NCBI GenBank assembly: GCA_905235745.1
Contig: CAJOMN010000014.1
Span: 1-64,000, forward strand
Reading direction: 5' to 3'
Origin: an uncultured Lachnospiraceae bacterium
GTDB lineage: Bacteria > Bacillota > Clostridia > Lachnospirales > Lachnospiraceae
Length of the DNA stretch: 64,000 nt
The first letter of the stretch is position 1. Every line of letters starts with the position of its first letter. This document shows, piece by piece, positions 53,608 through 61,978 of this stretch. A program made the translations under genes and the position numbers. Under the pieces are notes generated by a model that was not told where the DNA came from, did not search any database, and was given only the letters and a program-made list of their open reading frames with translations.

Positions 53608-54627
53608 TTACCTTAGGCTGTCCTTTGCTTCTTCAAGAGCGTCTATTACCCTGTCGCAGAACAGATCAAACTCAGGATCCGGGATCTGACATTCCGGATG
53701 TGACAGACAGTAATCGACTGCCTTTCTTACACCCTGATCAAATCTTACCGTACACGAATATCCCGGAACGATCTTCTTGATCTTGCTGTTGTCAAATACC
53801 ACTGAATTGGATTTGTCCCCGAGAAGAGATCCGAAATAGTCATAATCACTGACAGATGCAAGAAACTCCGATGAAACATAATAAGGTATGTAATCGACTT
53901 CCAGGGCATCCGCGATCGCTTCATATATCTGATTCCATGTAAGCGTCTCATCACTTGTGATCTGGAAGCTCTCGCCTATTGCGTGGTGATTACCCATAAG
54001 TCCTGTGAATCCCTTTGCAAAATCCTCATTAAAAGTCATTGTCCAAAGCGATGTTCCGTCACCCTGAACTATAACGGGCTTACCCTCAAGCATCCTCTTT
54101 ACAACCTGCCAGCTCCCGTTCTTTCCGTGAACGCCGAGCGGAACGCTCCTTACGTCATACGTATGGCTGGGACGGACTATTGTAACCGGAAAGCCTTCCT
54201 TCTCGTACTTATCCATGAGGAAGCTCTCACAGTATATCTTGTTCCTCGAATATTCCCAGAACGGATTGGCAAGCGAGGTTCCTTCGGTGATCACATAGCT
54301 TCTGCATGGCTTGTTGTATGCCGATGCGGAACTGATGTATATGTACTGTCCGCATCTTGCGCGAAACAGACGATAATCCCTTTCTACCTGATCGGGGGTA
54401 AAACCTATAAACTCACATACACAGTCAAACCTGAGCCCGTCGATCAGCTCTTCTATCTTGTCTTCATCATTGATATCCGCATTGATGATCCTGACATTAT
54501 CCGGAACCTCGTCCGATCTGTTTCCGCGGTTGATAAGGTACAGTTCCCAATCAGGATCAAGTGCCACTAACCTTGTTATTGCCATCGAGATCGTCCCGGT
54601 GCCGCCTATAAACAGTGCTCTTTGCAT
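53608..54627 (-). CDS. NAD-dependent epimerase/dehydratase (SDR) family protein
   Basis: An extended SDR of 339 residues. The Rossmann motif FIGGTGTISMAITRL begins the protein and INADIND follows; the catalytic Tyr/Lys region is YSRNKIYCE, with upstream ISSASAYN. It is closest in look to sugar-nucleotide epimerase-like proteins also seen as chloroplast-type RNA-binding SDRs. GGAAAGGAAA is 5 bases before the ATG. It follows the ZorB-like gene by 28 bases. Confidence 0.85.
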   Translation of the reverse strand: MQRALFIGGTGTISMAITRLVALDPDWELYLINRGNRSDEVPDNVRIINADINDEDKIEELIDGLRFDCVCEFIGFTPDQVERDYRLFRARCGQYIYISSASAYNKPCRSYVITEGTSLANPFWEYSRNKIYCESFLMDKYEKEGFPVTIVRPSHTYDVRSVPLGVHGKNGSWQVVKRMLEGKPVIVQGDGTSLWTMTFNEDFAKGFTGLMGNHHAIGESFQITSDETLTWNQIYEAIADALEVDYIPYYVSSEFLASVSDYDYFGSLLGDKSNSVVFDNSKIKKIVPGYSCTVRFDQGVRKAVDYCLSHPECQIPDPEFDLFCDRVIDALEEAKDSLR

Positions 54628-54655
54628 GTAATTTCCTTTCCGCGATCATTCGCTC

Positions 54656-55573
54656 CTATCTCACCGATGATTCGTTCAGTATGTCCATCATCTCACGGAT
54701 CATCTCCTCATCCCTGAGCCTGAACAGGATCTCCACTCTTCTGGAAGCTGCGGCATTCACGCTTCCGTCGGCATTATATATCGGCTCGCTGTATGATTTT
54801 CCAACGGTCGACAGAACTTTTTCAAGCTCTTCCTTTTCCCTGTCGGTCAGAAAATCGCTGTTTGGCCGCGTACAATAATCGGCTACCGAATATGCCCTCT
54901 CCTGGGACAGTTCAAGATTCGACAGATAATCTCCGTCTGTATCCGTATGCCCTTCTATTACTATCTCTGAAATATATTTGCTGTATTTGGGGCTGAGAAG
55001 TATCTTCAGATACCTTGGCATGAACTCCCCGAGAAAATCCTTTCCGCCGGTCTTGAGGGCTGCTTTATTGTACTCGAAGAGAATATTCGAATCCATCGAG
55101 ATGGCGCCTGTCTTCTCGTCAACTGCGATGCTCAGCGATGAATTCTCGAATTCATTGCGAAGCGCCTCAATTAGCTCGCTCCTGATACCGATAATGTTAT
55201 CAAGCTTCGCCTGCTGCTCTCCCATGAGCTTTTCAAGATCCCTGAGAAGCTGCGACTGCTCTTCAAGCTTCCTCTGCTGGGCAAGCAGTTCACCTTCCTG
55301 CTCCGAAAGCTTCAGCTCCTGGGCATTGAGCTTCTCTCCCTGCTCTTCTATCGTAAGTCTCTCATTCTCCAGTTCTTCCGATTGAATGATGAGCTCCCTC
55401 TCTTTGCCGGCAAGCTCATTCTGCTTTTCGTCGTACTGAACCTTGGATCTGAGCATCGTAAAGGCAATTATCAGCACGAAGCAAAGCAACAGTCCCGCCA
55501 TCATATCCGAATACGACAGCCAGTATGTTATTTCCTCATCTCTTTTATGTGCTCTTATCCGTCTCATACGCAT
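54656..55573 (-). CDS. ZorB/MotB-like stator protein with OmpA domain
   Basis: A 305-residue protein: short cytoplasmic N terminus, one membrane helix (about 20-41) with the ion-binding Asp in SYSDMMAGLLLCF, a long coiled coil (about 48-125, QxxLxxxE heptads) and a C-terminal OmpA peptidoglycan-binding domain with IEGHTDTDGDYLSNLELSQERA and ASRRVEILF. It pairs with the ZorA/MotA-like protein encoded 7 bases upstream, as in the 5:2 ion-driven motors. The genes are far from the flagellar genes, so a flagellar stator role is not indicated. Confidence 0.82.
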   Translation of the reverse strand: MRMRRIRAHKRDEEITYWLSYSDMMAGLLLCFVLIIAFTMLRSKVQYDEKQNELAGKERELIIQSEELENERLTIEEQGEKLNAQELKLSEQEGELLAQQRKLEEQSQLLRDLEKLMGEQQAKLDNIIGIRSELIEALRNEFENSSLSIAVDEKTGAISMDSNILFEYNKAALKTGGKDFLGEFMPRYLKILLSPKYSKYISEIVIEGHTDTDGDYLSNLELSQERAYSVADYCTRPNSDFLTDREKEELEKVLSTVGKSYSEPIYNADGSVNAAASRRVEILFRLRDEEMIREMMDILNESSVR

Positions 55574-55580
55574 CTACCGC

Positions 55581-56975
55581 TCAATCATCCTGGTATTTCC
55601 TGTCAGTCAGTTTACGCATATAATCTATACCGTTGGTTATCTCCTCAAGCGCGTCGTTCATGTTCTCGTTCGTCTGGGCAGAATAATTCGCTATGTCGGT
55701 AACCGACTTCTTGAATTCCATGATCATATTACCCTGCTCAAGAAGCATGTTCTTCTCCTGCATGATAAGCTCTCTTACTGCCTTATCCTCTCCCGACAGT
55801 CCCGAAAGTGTTCTCTGAAGCTCATTCTGGATCGTCTGGATGCTTGCGGTATAACTGTTAAGAGTAGTAACAAGCTTCTCTGTTTCCTGATTAATGTTAT
55901 GAAGCGTATTCTCACTGCTTCCCGTCTTACCCAGCAGTTCCGTCATCAGATCCGCCGTTACCTTCTGTGACTTGTACTGTTCGTTCACGGATTCGCTTAA
56001 CTGATAGAAGCTGTTACTAAGTGACGCATTCATCTCCGTAATGAACGTGTCGACTATCTGCCTGACCGCCTCGGTCTCGTTTCTTACCATTATCGTTTCA
56101 TACTCGGACACTGCCCTGTTTAGCTTCTCAAACTCGGGTTCAATGATCCTGCCGAGTTCTTCGGCGATTCTTTCGTACATTCTGTCAGTAGCGGCGATCT
56201 GCTCGCTCTGGAGCATGATTATCTGGTTCATACCGTTGTTCTGCGTGTCAGGAAGTACATATTTTTTGAATGCGTTTGAAAAATCACTGACCGCGCATTC
56301 CGCTTCATAAATCTTTCTCTTATATATCGCGTTAAACGTAAGAGAAAATACCATTCCGAAAATAGATGTATGAAAAGCGACTTTTATACCATCCATAAGG
56401 TAGTCAATGCTTTCCGTCATGGTCTGAATACTTCCGGACGTGTTAAATTGCTGCAAACCTATCGAAAGACCGATAAAGGTACCCAATATCCCAAGACCCG
56501 TCAGCATTCCCGGAACCTGGTTCAGTTCGTTCCTGTGCAAGACTGTATCAACAAGATCCTCATTGATATAATCATCTATACTCGGGCGGTAATATGCGTT
56601 TTCCGCATCATCCTCCCTGTTAAGCTCAAAAATAAAATCAGTAAACAGGAGGCTTAATTGTTCATTCCTGAAAAGCTTAATGTTGTTCGACTGATAAGGT
56701 TCCCACAGATAAGAATGTGCGTTCATCGCATCGGCTCTTATCTTCCCGGTTGCATCTTTCAGATCCTTTATCATCGAGTTCATAGGAGCAAAGCTCCCAA
56801 AATCAGCCGCCAGAAATACGATGGCAACGATCAGGAATAGTATTGCATTTACCGCGATCGTGACATTATTGATCTGTCCGCCGAGGAACATTTCGCGATT
56901 CATAAATATACACAGGGCAACCATCACAATATATACAATTGTCAATAACCACTCATACCATTTTCTCTTAAACAT
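55581..56975 (-). CDS. ZorA/MotA/ExbB-like ion-channel protein with long cytoplasmic tail
   Basis: A 464-residue protein. There are two N-terminal membrane helices (about 8-25, 36-58), a cytoplasmic insert, then two helices forming the channel, with PGMLTGLGILGTFIGLSIGL and AFHTSIFGMVFSLTFNAIY as in ZorA/MotA. From about 225 to the end the protein is a long helical, coiled-coil tail, as in ZorA. The start overlaps the NhaC stop by 8 bases with GAGG upstream. ZorA of Zorya defence has a longer tail; this one is short. Confidence 0.82.
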   Translation of the reverse strand: MFKRKWYEWLLTIVYIVMVALCIFMNREMFLGGQINNVTIAVNAILFLIVAIVFLAADFGSFAPMNSMIKDLKDATGKIRADAMNAHSYLWEPYQSNNIKLFRNEQLSLLFTDFIFELNREDDAENAYYRPSIDDYINEDLVDTVLHRNELNQVPGMLTGLGILGTFIGLSIGLQQFNTSGSIQTMTESIDYLMDGIKVAFHTSIFGMVFSLTFNAIYKRKIYEAECAVSDFSNAFKKYVLPDTQNNGMNQIIMLQSEQIAATDRMYERIAEELGRIIEPEFEKLNRAVSEYETIMVRNETEAVRQIVDTFITEMNASLSNSFYQLSESVNEQYKSQKVTADLMTELLGKTGSSENTLHNINQETEKLVTTLNSYTASIQTIQNELQRTLSGLSGEDKAVRELIMQEKNMLLEQGNMIMEFKKSVTDIANYSAQTNENMNDALEEITNGIDYMRKLTDRKYQDD

Positions 56976-58581
56976 CCGTTGACCTCTTTTTCATAAAGAA
57001 CAGAAACGCTACAGTAAGTCCAATACCTATAGGCAGTGAAAGCCATGCTATGCCGGCCATATCAAACAGTCCGGTCAGTATATAACAGATAAATGAGATA
57101 CCCGCCACCGATAATGCATATGGCAGCTGTGTCTCAACATGATCGATATGATTACAGTGCGCACCTGCCGATGACATGATCGTTGTATCCGAAATCGGCG
57201 AGCAGTGATCGCCGCATACGGCTCCTGCAAGGCAGGCTGATATTCCTACAAAGAAGAGCGAACTTGTTTCCGGGAAGATAGCCGATACTATCGGAATAAG
57301 GATTCCGAAAGTTCCCCAGCTTGTTCCTGTTGCAAAGGAAACAACGCATGCTACAACAAATACTATTGCCGGCAGAGCCCACTGCAGATTCTGCGCACCT
57401 GCCATTGCGTTACCGACGAATTCCCGGGCACCGAGCATATTGGTCATGTTCTTGAGCGCCGTTGCGAGAGTAAGTATCGTGATGGCCGGAACCATTGCAC
57501 AGAACCCTTTCGGAACACATTCCATTGCCTCATTAAATGTCATCACCTTACGGACTACCATATATATTATTATTACGGCAAGTGCAAGAATGCTTCCCCA
57601 CGGAAGACCGACATATGCATCAGTTTCGGAAAATGCCTCGATAATACCGCCTTCTTCTATCGCAGAAAATCCGTTAAACAGAAGACCCCATACACACAAG
57701 ATTATAAGTATCAGAACCGGAATGATAAGATCTATGAGCTTTCCTTTGGGGATAACAGCCGGTCCGTCCTCTTTGAGCTTGTATTCATCATCTTCCGACA
57801 GATCCAATATTCCAAGTTCTCCTGTTGATTCGGCTCTGTCTTCAAATTTCTTCATCTTACCGTAGTCAAACTTCAGAAGTGTAATGGTGATAATGAATAC
57901 AAATGTAAGGATAGAATAGAAATTATACGGAATAGCCCTTACAAACAGTTCGATCCCCGAATATCTCTCGCTTGTAACGCATCCGCTGACTGCGGCAGCC
58001 CATGAAGAGATCGGAGCGATCATACATACCGGTGCCGCTGTGGCATCAATAAGATATGCAAGCTTTGCTCTCGAGATTTTCTTGGAATCTGTAATGGGAG
58101 ACATTACCGAACCAACCGTAAGGCAGTTAAAATAGTCGTCTATGAAGATAAGCACACCGAGCACGAATGTCGCAATGGACGCTCCGACTTTTGTTTTGAT
58201 GTGCGCTGACGCCCACTCTCCAAATGCTCTTGATGCTCCGGACTTGTTAATGAGCGCTACGATCGTACCCAGTACCACGAGGAATATAAGTATTCCCGCA
58301 TTTCCGGCAACGGCATCTGTTAACCCCTCTACCGTAACAATATTAAGAGTCCCTGTAAATGACACTCCGGATGCCATGACCGCTCCCAGAACAATTCCGA
58401 CAAACAGCGATGAATATGCCTCTTTTGTGATAAGGGCAAGTATTATCGCGACAAGCGGGGGAACAAGCGCCCAGAAAGTTGCCTCAAAGGCAGTAATTCC
58501 CGCGGCATTAACGATACCGATAATAACAACCATCACTACGAAGATGATGCCGGCAAGCAGTGCCGAATTTGACTTTTTCAT
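56968..58581 (-). CDS. NhaC family Na+/H+ antiporter
   Basis: A 537-residue polytopic membrane protein of the ion-transporter superfamily. Visible are GDHCSPISDTTIMSSAGAHC and ATGTSWGTFGILIPI, both characteristic of NhaC, and about twelve membrane helices. It exchanges Na+ for H+. It is cotranscribed with and overlaps the ZorA-like gene, which suggests it sets or uses the same ion gradient as the motor. AAAGGA precedes the ATG. Confidence 0.9.
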   Translation of the reverse strand: MKKSNSALLAGIIFVVMVVIIGIVNAAGITAFEATFWALVPPLVAIILALITKEAYSSLFVGIVLGAVMASGVSFTGTLNIVTVEGLTDAVAGNAGILIFLVVLGTIVALINKSGASRAFGEWASAHIKTKVGASIATFVLGVLIFIDDYFNCLTVGSVMSPITDSKKISRAKLAYLIDATAAPVCMIAPISSWAAAVSGCVTSERYSGIELFVRAIPYNFYSILTFVFIITITLLKFDYGKMKKFEDRAESTGELGILDLSEDDEYKLKEDGPAVIPKGKLIDLIIPVLILIILCVWGLLFNGFSAIEEGGIIEAFSETDAYVGLPWGSILALAVIIIYMVVRKVMTFNEAMECVPKGFCAMVPAITILTLATALKNMTNMLGAREFVGNAMAGAQNLQWALPAIVFVVACVVSFATGTSWGTFGILIPIVSAIFPETSSLFFVGISACLAGAVCGDHCSPISDTTIMSSAGAHCNHIDHVETQLPYALSVAGISFICYILTGLFDMAGIAWLSLPIGIGLTVAFLFFMKKRSTDV

Positions 58582-58603
58582 AATAATACCGATCCTTTCA
58601 GAT

Positions 58604-59080
58604 TTATTTTTCCTTCTTCTCGGGAAGTGCCACTTCCCGTATCATATTCACTACATAATCCCCGTCCCACAGCAGGATGTTCAGTTTGTCGGCAAATTCC
58701 CTGGCTGGCCTGGTGAAATCCTGATTGGTCATAACAACACCTATCATGGCATTATAATAATCTTTGCCGGCATATGCCTCCTGGATCGCTTTGATACCGA
58801 CAGGATCGGAATAGCACTTACACTGTATCGCATAGCTGATACCGTCTCTGTCGGCAAGAATATCTATTCCGTAATCATGACTTGCGGGAGTCATCTCTAT
58901 ATTATCATAACCCTTTGAGGCAAGAAGTTCGGAACAGTATTCTTCAAATTCCCGGCCTTCCATATCTTCAAATAACTGATCGCCGTTGCGGCCGGCTTTT
59001 CGCGTATACAGAAACCACACTGCCAGCAGGATCAGAACTATGACGCCTATTACGATTATGATCAGTGTAGTAATTTCCAC
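58604..59080 (-). CDS. Membrane-anchored Mrr-like restriction endonuclease
   Basis: About 158 residues: an N-terminal membrane helix (about 4-23), then a Mrr_cat PD-(D/E)xK nuclease domain with Glu in REFEEYCSELLASKGY, Asp in HDYGIDILADRDG and the QCK active-site motif in YAIQCKCYSDP. The nuclease would face the cytoplasm. The start is uncertain: GTG at 59080 has AGGAGG 16 bases upstream, and a TTG at 59110 would fall at the end of the SRP RNA. The operon continues with NhaC after 22 bases. Mrr-type domains cut modified or foreign DNA; no target is evident. Confidence 0.75.
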   Translation of the reverse strand: MEITTLIIIVIGVIVLILLAVWFLYTRKAGRNGDQLFEDMEGREFEEYCSELLASKGYDNIEMTPASHDYGIDILADRDGISYAIQCKCYSDPVGIKAIQEAYAGKDYYNAMIGVVMTNQDFTRPAREFADKLNILLWDGDYVVNMIREVALPEKKEK

Positions 59081-59113
59081 TTGTGCTTCGTGAGTTCCTC
59101 CTGTCTGCAATTA

Positions 59114-59256
59114 GTAGCCGGACACGCTGCGCTCAATTCAGGCACCCTTGCGGCACACAAGGACATCCGTTTAGTGCTGCTTCATTCCTGACCTGACACG
59201 ATTCGCGGCGCTATGTTGCGCAAGACCCGAATCTCAACACACAACCTGCCGGCTAC
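59114..59256 (-). ncRNA. ffs: Signal recognition particle RNA (small, Alu-less form)
   Basis: The ends pair (GTAGCCGG with CCGGCTAC), inner segments pair as a rod (GATTCGGG with CCTGAATT, TTGCG with CGCAA), and 59174-59197 is the domain IV hairpin: GTCAGGTCAGGAATGAAGCAGC, the SRP54-binding motif with the GGAA loop kept and the closing C-G pair replaced by A-U. No Alu domain is visible in the 143 bases. There is no terminator before the Mrr-like gene. Confidence 0.85.
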
Positions 59257-59264
59257 GCACTTGT

Positions 59265-59293
59265 AGTATACACATAAATTCTGCAATCTTCAA
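59265..59293 (-). promoter_or_regulatory. Sigma-A promoter of the SRP RNA gene
   Basis: TTGAAG (59288-59293), 17-base spacer, TATACT (59265-59270), 7 bases before the RNA 5' end. Because no terminator follows the RNA, this may also drive the downstream operon. Confidence 0.75.
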
Positions 59294-59350
59294 CGGTTTT
59301 CGTCTATTTTCCGACTTCATATTCAACGCTTATACGGTACTTGCTTATCA

Positions 59351-59359
59351 TGCTATAAT
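59351..59359 (+). promoter_or_regulatory. Extended -10 promoter of the HHGRC/radical SAM operon
   Basis: TGC-TATAAT at 59351-59359, with a weak TTATAC about 18 bases upstream, 45 bases before the first gene. Confidence 0.5.
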
Positions 59360-59404
59360 GATATAGATTAACCCGGTATAAGATAAATGATAACAGGAGA
59401 AGAT

Positions 59405-59596
59405 ATGGCAACGGACAGGGAGATCGAGGAAGTTATCAAAATGCTTGACAGTAAAACGGAAGAGGGAGTCAGCAGGATCGGTGTTCACAGGGTCGAGACC
59501 GAACGTGAAGACTTTGTAAGGGAAGTGCACCATCACGGAAGATGTGATGTGGGCAGTCCGTTTGCTGACGGAAGCGTTGGGAACTTCTGTGACTGA
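59405..59596 (+). CDS. Small NrdD-like HHGRC protein upstream of the activase
   Basis: About 63 residues with EVHHHGRCDVGSPFADG near the end, a segment recognised from short proteins annotated as anaerobic ribonucleotide reductase fragments in Lachnospiraceae. There is no glycyl-radical motif, so it is not the catalytic subunit. GGAGAAG is 3 bases before the ATG at 59405. The stop overlaps the start of the radical SAM gene (GTGACTGA), so they are coupled; function is a guess (partner or substrate of the activase). Confidence 0.6.
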   Translation: MATDREIEEVIKMLDSKTEEGVSRIGVHRVETEREDFVREVHHHGRCDVGSPFADGSVGNFCD

Positions 59597-60296
59597 CAAG
59601 ATGCTTAATATCCAGGGATTTCAAAAGACAACTCTGCTTGACTATCCGGAAAATGTCGCGGCAACCGTATTTCTCGCCGGCTGTAATATGCGCTGCCCTT
59701 TTTGCCATAATATGGACATAGTCGAAACATCATCCGGGCCGGTATACAGCGATGAGGATATACTTAAGTTTTTATCAACAAGACGCGGCATTCTCGATGG
59801 TGTATGCATTACCGGAGGAGAACCGACATTGTATGAACAGCTTCCTTCATTTATCGGACTTATTAAAAACCTCGGCTTAAAGGTTAAGCTTGACACTAAC
59901 GGAACCAATCCGGAAATGCTCCGCAGTCTCATCGAAGGCGGTCTTATAGATTATGCTGCAATGGATATCAAGTCATCTTTTCCGAATTACGGAAAAGCCT
60001 GCGGCATTGACAACATCCGCCTTGCTCCGATAAAAGACAGTATAGACATTCTGATAAACGGAAATATCGAATATGAATTCAGAACAACGGCCGTGGAAGA
60101 ATATTTATTTCCGGAGGCTGTCACCGACATCGGAACAATGCTCAGGGGCGCAAAACGTTATTACCTTCAGGGCTACGTGGAATCCGAATATGTTCCTGAC
60201 AAATCACTTCATGCCGTTCCCAAGGAAACACTTATGCAGTATGTGCGGGAATTGTCGCAATCCGTGGAAATGGTCGGACTCAGGGGAATCGATTAG
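59589..60296 (+). CDS. Radical SAM protein, NrdG/PFL-activating-enzyme-like
   Basis: A 235-residue radical SAM activase: CNMRCPFC cluster motif, ITGGEPT, and DTNGTNPEM. This family makes glycyl radicals, typically on NrdD or a pyruvate-formate-lyase-like enzyme. No such enzyme is nearby except the small partner above. A GTG at 59589 overlaps that gene's stop; an ATG at 59601 is the alternative. The 3' end overlaps the convergent CdaR-type gene by 4 bases. Confidence 0.82.
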   Translation: MTDKMLNIQGFQKTTLLDYPENVAATVFLAGCNMRCPFCHNMDIVETSSGPVYSDEDILKFLSTRRGILDGVCITGGEPTLYEQLPSFIGLIKNLGLKVKLDTNGTNPEMLRSLIEGGLIDYAAMDIKSSFPNYGKACGIDNIRLAPIKDSIDILINGNIEYEFRTTAVEEYLFPEAVTDIGTMLRGAKRYYLQGYVESEYVPDKSLHAVPKETLMQYVRELSQSVEMVGLRGID

Positions 60297-61375
60297 CTCG
60301 TTTCATCTAAATATTCCATGTAGTTTACTACCATAAGTGCTATCTTGAGTGTAAGCGCATCATCAAATACCCTGATATCAAGACCTGTTGCCTTTTGAAG
60401 CTTCTCGATCCTGTATAAGAGCGTATTACGGTGTATGTACAATTGTCTTGATGTCTCCGAGACATTCAGATTGTTCTCAAAGAACTTGTCAACCGTTGCA
60501 AGTATCTCGCCATCTATTTCTTCAGGCGTGTTGTCTCCGAATATTTCCTTAATGAATGTCCGGCACAGATCAACAGGCAGCTGGTATATGAGCCTTCCAA
60601 CTCCGAGAGTGCCGTAACTGATCGTTCTCATCATGGGATAGAAGATCTTTCCGACATCAAGTGCCATCTTTGCTTCCCTGAACGATTTCGAAACACCTTC
60701 TATATCTTCCGCGATCGTTCCGTAAGAAACCCTGACATCGCTCATGGCTTCCGATCCCGCCATATCAACAAGCATCCGTGCCGTCTCTTCAAGACTGTCC
60801 TGCCCGTCATCACCGGCAAGTGCTTTGATGACTACAACGCGATCATCATCTACAGCCGTAACATGATCGCCGGCTTCGGTATAGAACAGTTCCCTTATCA
60901 TTCCGATAAGATCATTTTTCCTGGGAGTTACCGGCTCAACCACAAAGACGCATCTTTGCTGCGCCGTGTCTATGTGCAGTCTTTTGGCACTGTTATATAT
61001 GTCAACAAGAAGCATATTATCAAGTAGCAGCGTCTGGAAGAATGAGTTCTTGTCCACTCTGTCCCATGAAGCAGCGATAATATTCTTCAGTTCAGATGCC
61101 GCAAGACGGGCAAACACTGCCGAATCATTACCGCTTCCGGCAACGACAACAAGAGAGGTGATACCGTCATTTGCCACTCGTACATATGTCCGGCCGCCTG
61201 TTTCCGATATCTCATCGTAACCGCCGATAAAATCATCCAGCAAATCCCGATCCGGTTCCGTCATCGACCCTGTCTTTGTAATTATCCTTCCTGCCTTATC
61301 GGTTACGAGAAGTTCGGTCCCCGAGATAGAGTATATTTCCTTAATGCAGTTATCGATCACCCGGTCATTGATCAT
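60293..61375 (-). CDS. CdaR/PucR family transcriptional regulator
   Basis: About 360 residues: an N-terminal ligand domain related to the sugar-diacid recognition type (TELLVTDKAGRII), a GGDEF-like middle region (about 130-250) and the C-terminal HTH_30 helix-turn-helix (NVSETSRQLYIHRNTLLYRIEKLQKATG, given here in parts: LNVSETSRQLYIHRN and TLLYRIEKLQKAT). The ATG at 61375 has GGTGGGG 9 bases upstream. The ligand is unknown; a sugar-related one would fit the MsmX-type ATPase further upstream. Confidence 0.8.
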   Translation of the reverse strand: MINDRVIDNCIKEIYSISGTELLVTDKAGRIITKTGSMTEPDRDLLDDFIGGYDEISETGGRTYVRVANDGITSLVVVAGSGNDSAVFARLAASELKNIIAASWDRVDKNSFFQTLLLDNMLLVDIYNSAKRLHIDTAQQRCVFVVEPVTPRKNDLIGMIRELFYTEAGDHVTAVDDDRVVVIKALAGDDGQDSLEETARMLVDMAGSEAMSDVRVSYGTIAEDIEGVSKSFREAKMALDVGKIFYPMMRTISYGTLGVGRLIYQLPVDLCRTFIKEIFGDNTPEEIDGEILATVDKFFENNLNVSETSRQLYIHRNTLLYRIEKLQKATGLDIRVFDDALTLKIALMVVNYMEYLDETS

Positions 61376-61376
61376 A

Positions 61377-61868
61377 TCATTCATCCCCACCTGTCTTCTC
61401 TGCTTTGTTTCTGACTCTCAATTCTTCAAAAAACTGTGTTAACATCCTGCTGCACTCATCAGACAGCACATCTTTTGTAATCTCTGTTTTATGATTGAAC
61501 CCGTCCATTTGAAGAAGGTTTATGACCGAACCGGCACATCCCGATTTCGGACTCATACAGCCGATCACTACTCTGTCGATCCTTGCCTGGACACACGCTC
61601 CCGCACACATCTGACATGGTTCAAGCGTCACATACATTGTACAGCCTTCCAGTCTCCAGTCCCCAAGCTGCCTGCTGGCTTTTCTGATAGCTGTGATCTC
61701 GGCATGACACAACGTATTCCTGTCGGTATTCCTTCTGTTATACCCGCGTCCGATCACCTTGCCGTCATATACTATCACGCAGCCTATCGGAACCTCTCCG
61801 AGTCTGTACGCCTTACGTGCCTGGGCAAGTGCCTGTCTCATATATTTTTCATCTTCACATGGATTCAT
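61377..61868 (-). CDS. tadA: tRNA(adenine34) deaminase TadA
   Basis: Deaminates A34 to inosine in tRNA-Arg(ACG). The zinc site is CHAEITAIRKA (His with catalytic Glu) and PCQMCAGACV. The chosen start at 61868 gives MNPCEDEKYMRQAL, the usual N terminus; an ATG at 61880 is possible and ribosome sites are weak. The stop is 1 base before the CdaR-type start. Confidence 0.9.
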   Translation of the reverse strand: MNPCEDEKYMRQALAQARKAYRLGEVPIGCVIVYDGKVIGRGYNRRNTDRNTLCHAEITAIRKASRQLGDWRLEGCTMYVTLEPCQMCAGACVQARIDRVVIGCMSPKSGCAGSVINLLQMDGFNHKTEITKDVLSDECSRMLTQFFEELRVRNKAEKTGGDE

Positions 61869-61931
61869 AGCTTTAATCATAGAAAACGATGTACTATCGC
61901 CGTATTTGCGACCGCTGCGATTACTATAACA

Positions 61932-61962
61932 AAAAATCCCCCACACGTAAATGTGGGGGATA
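61932..61962 (-). terminator. Rho-independent terminator after the MsmX-type gene
   Basis: Stem ATCCCCCACA/TGTGGGGGAT with a short loop, then six T on the minus strand, 17 bases after the stop. Confidence 0.88.
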
Positions 61963-61978
61963 GCTATGGTGAATGATT

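Noticed and set aside
54656-56975. Flagellar stator MotAB
   Set aside because: The ZorB-like coiled coil, the long ZorA-like tail and distance from flagellar genes argue against it; the pair was left as ZorAB-like.
53127-59110. Full Zorya type I or II
   Set aside because: No ZorC, ZorD helicase or ZorE HNH nuclease is present in the window, so the Zorya name is not applied.
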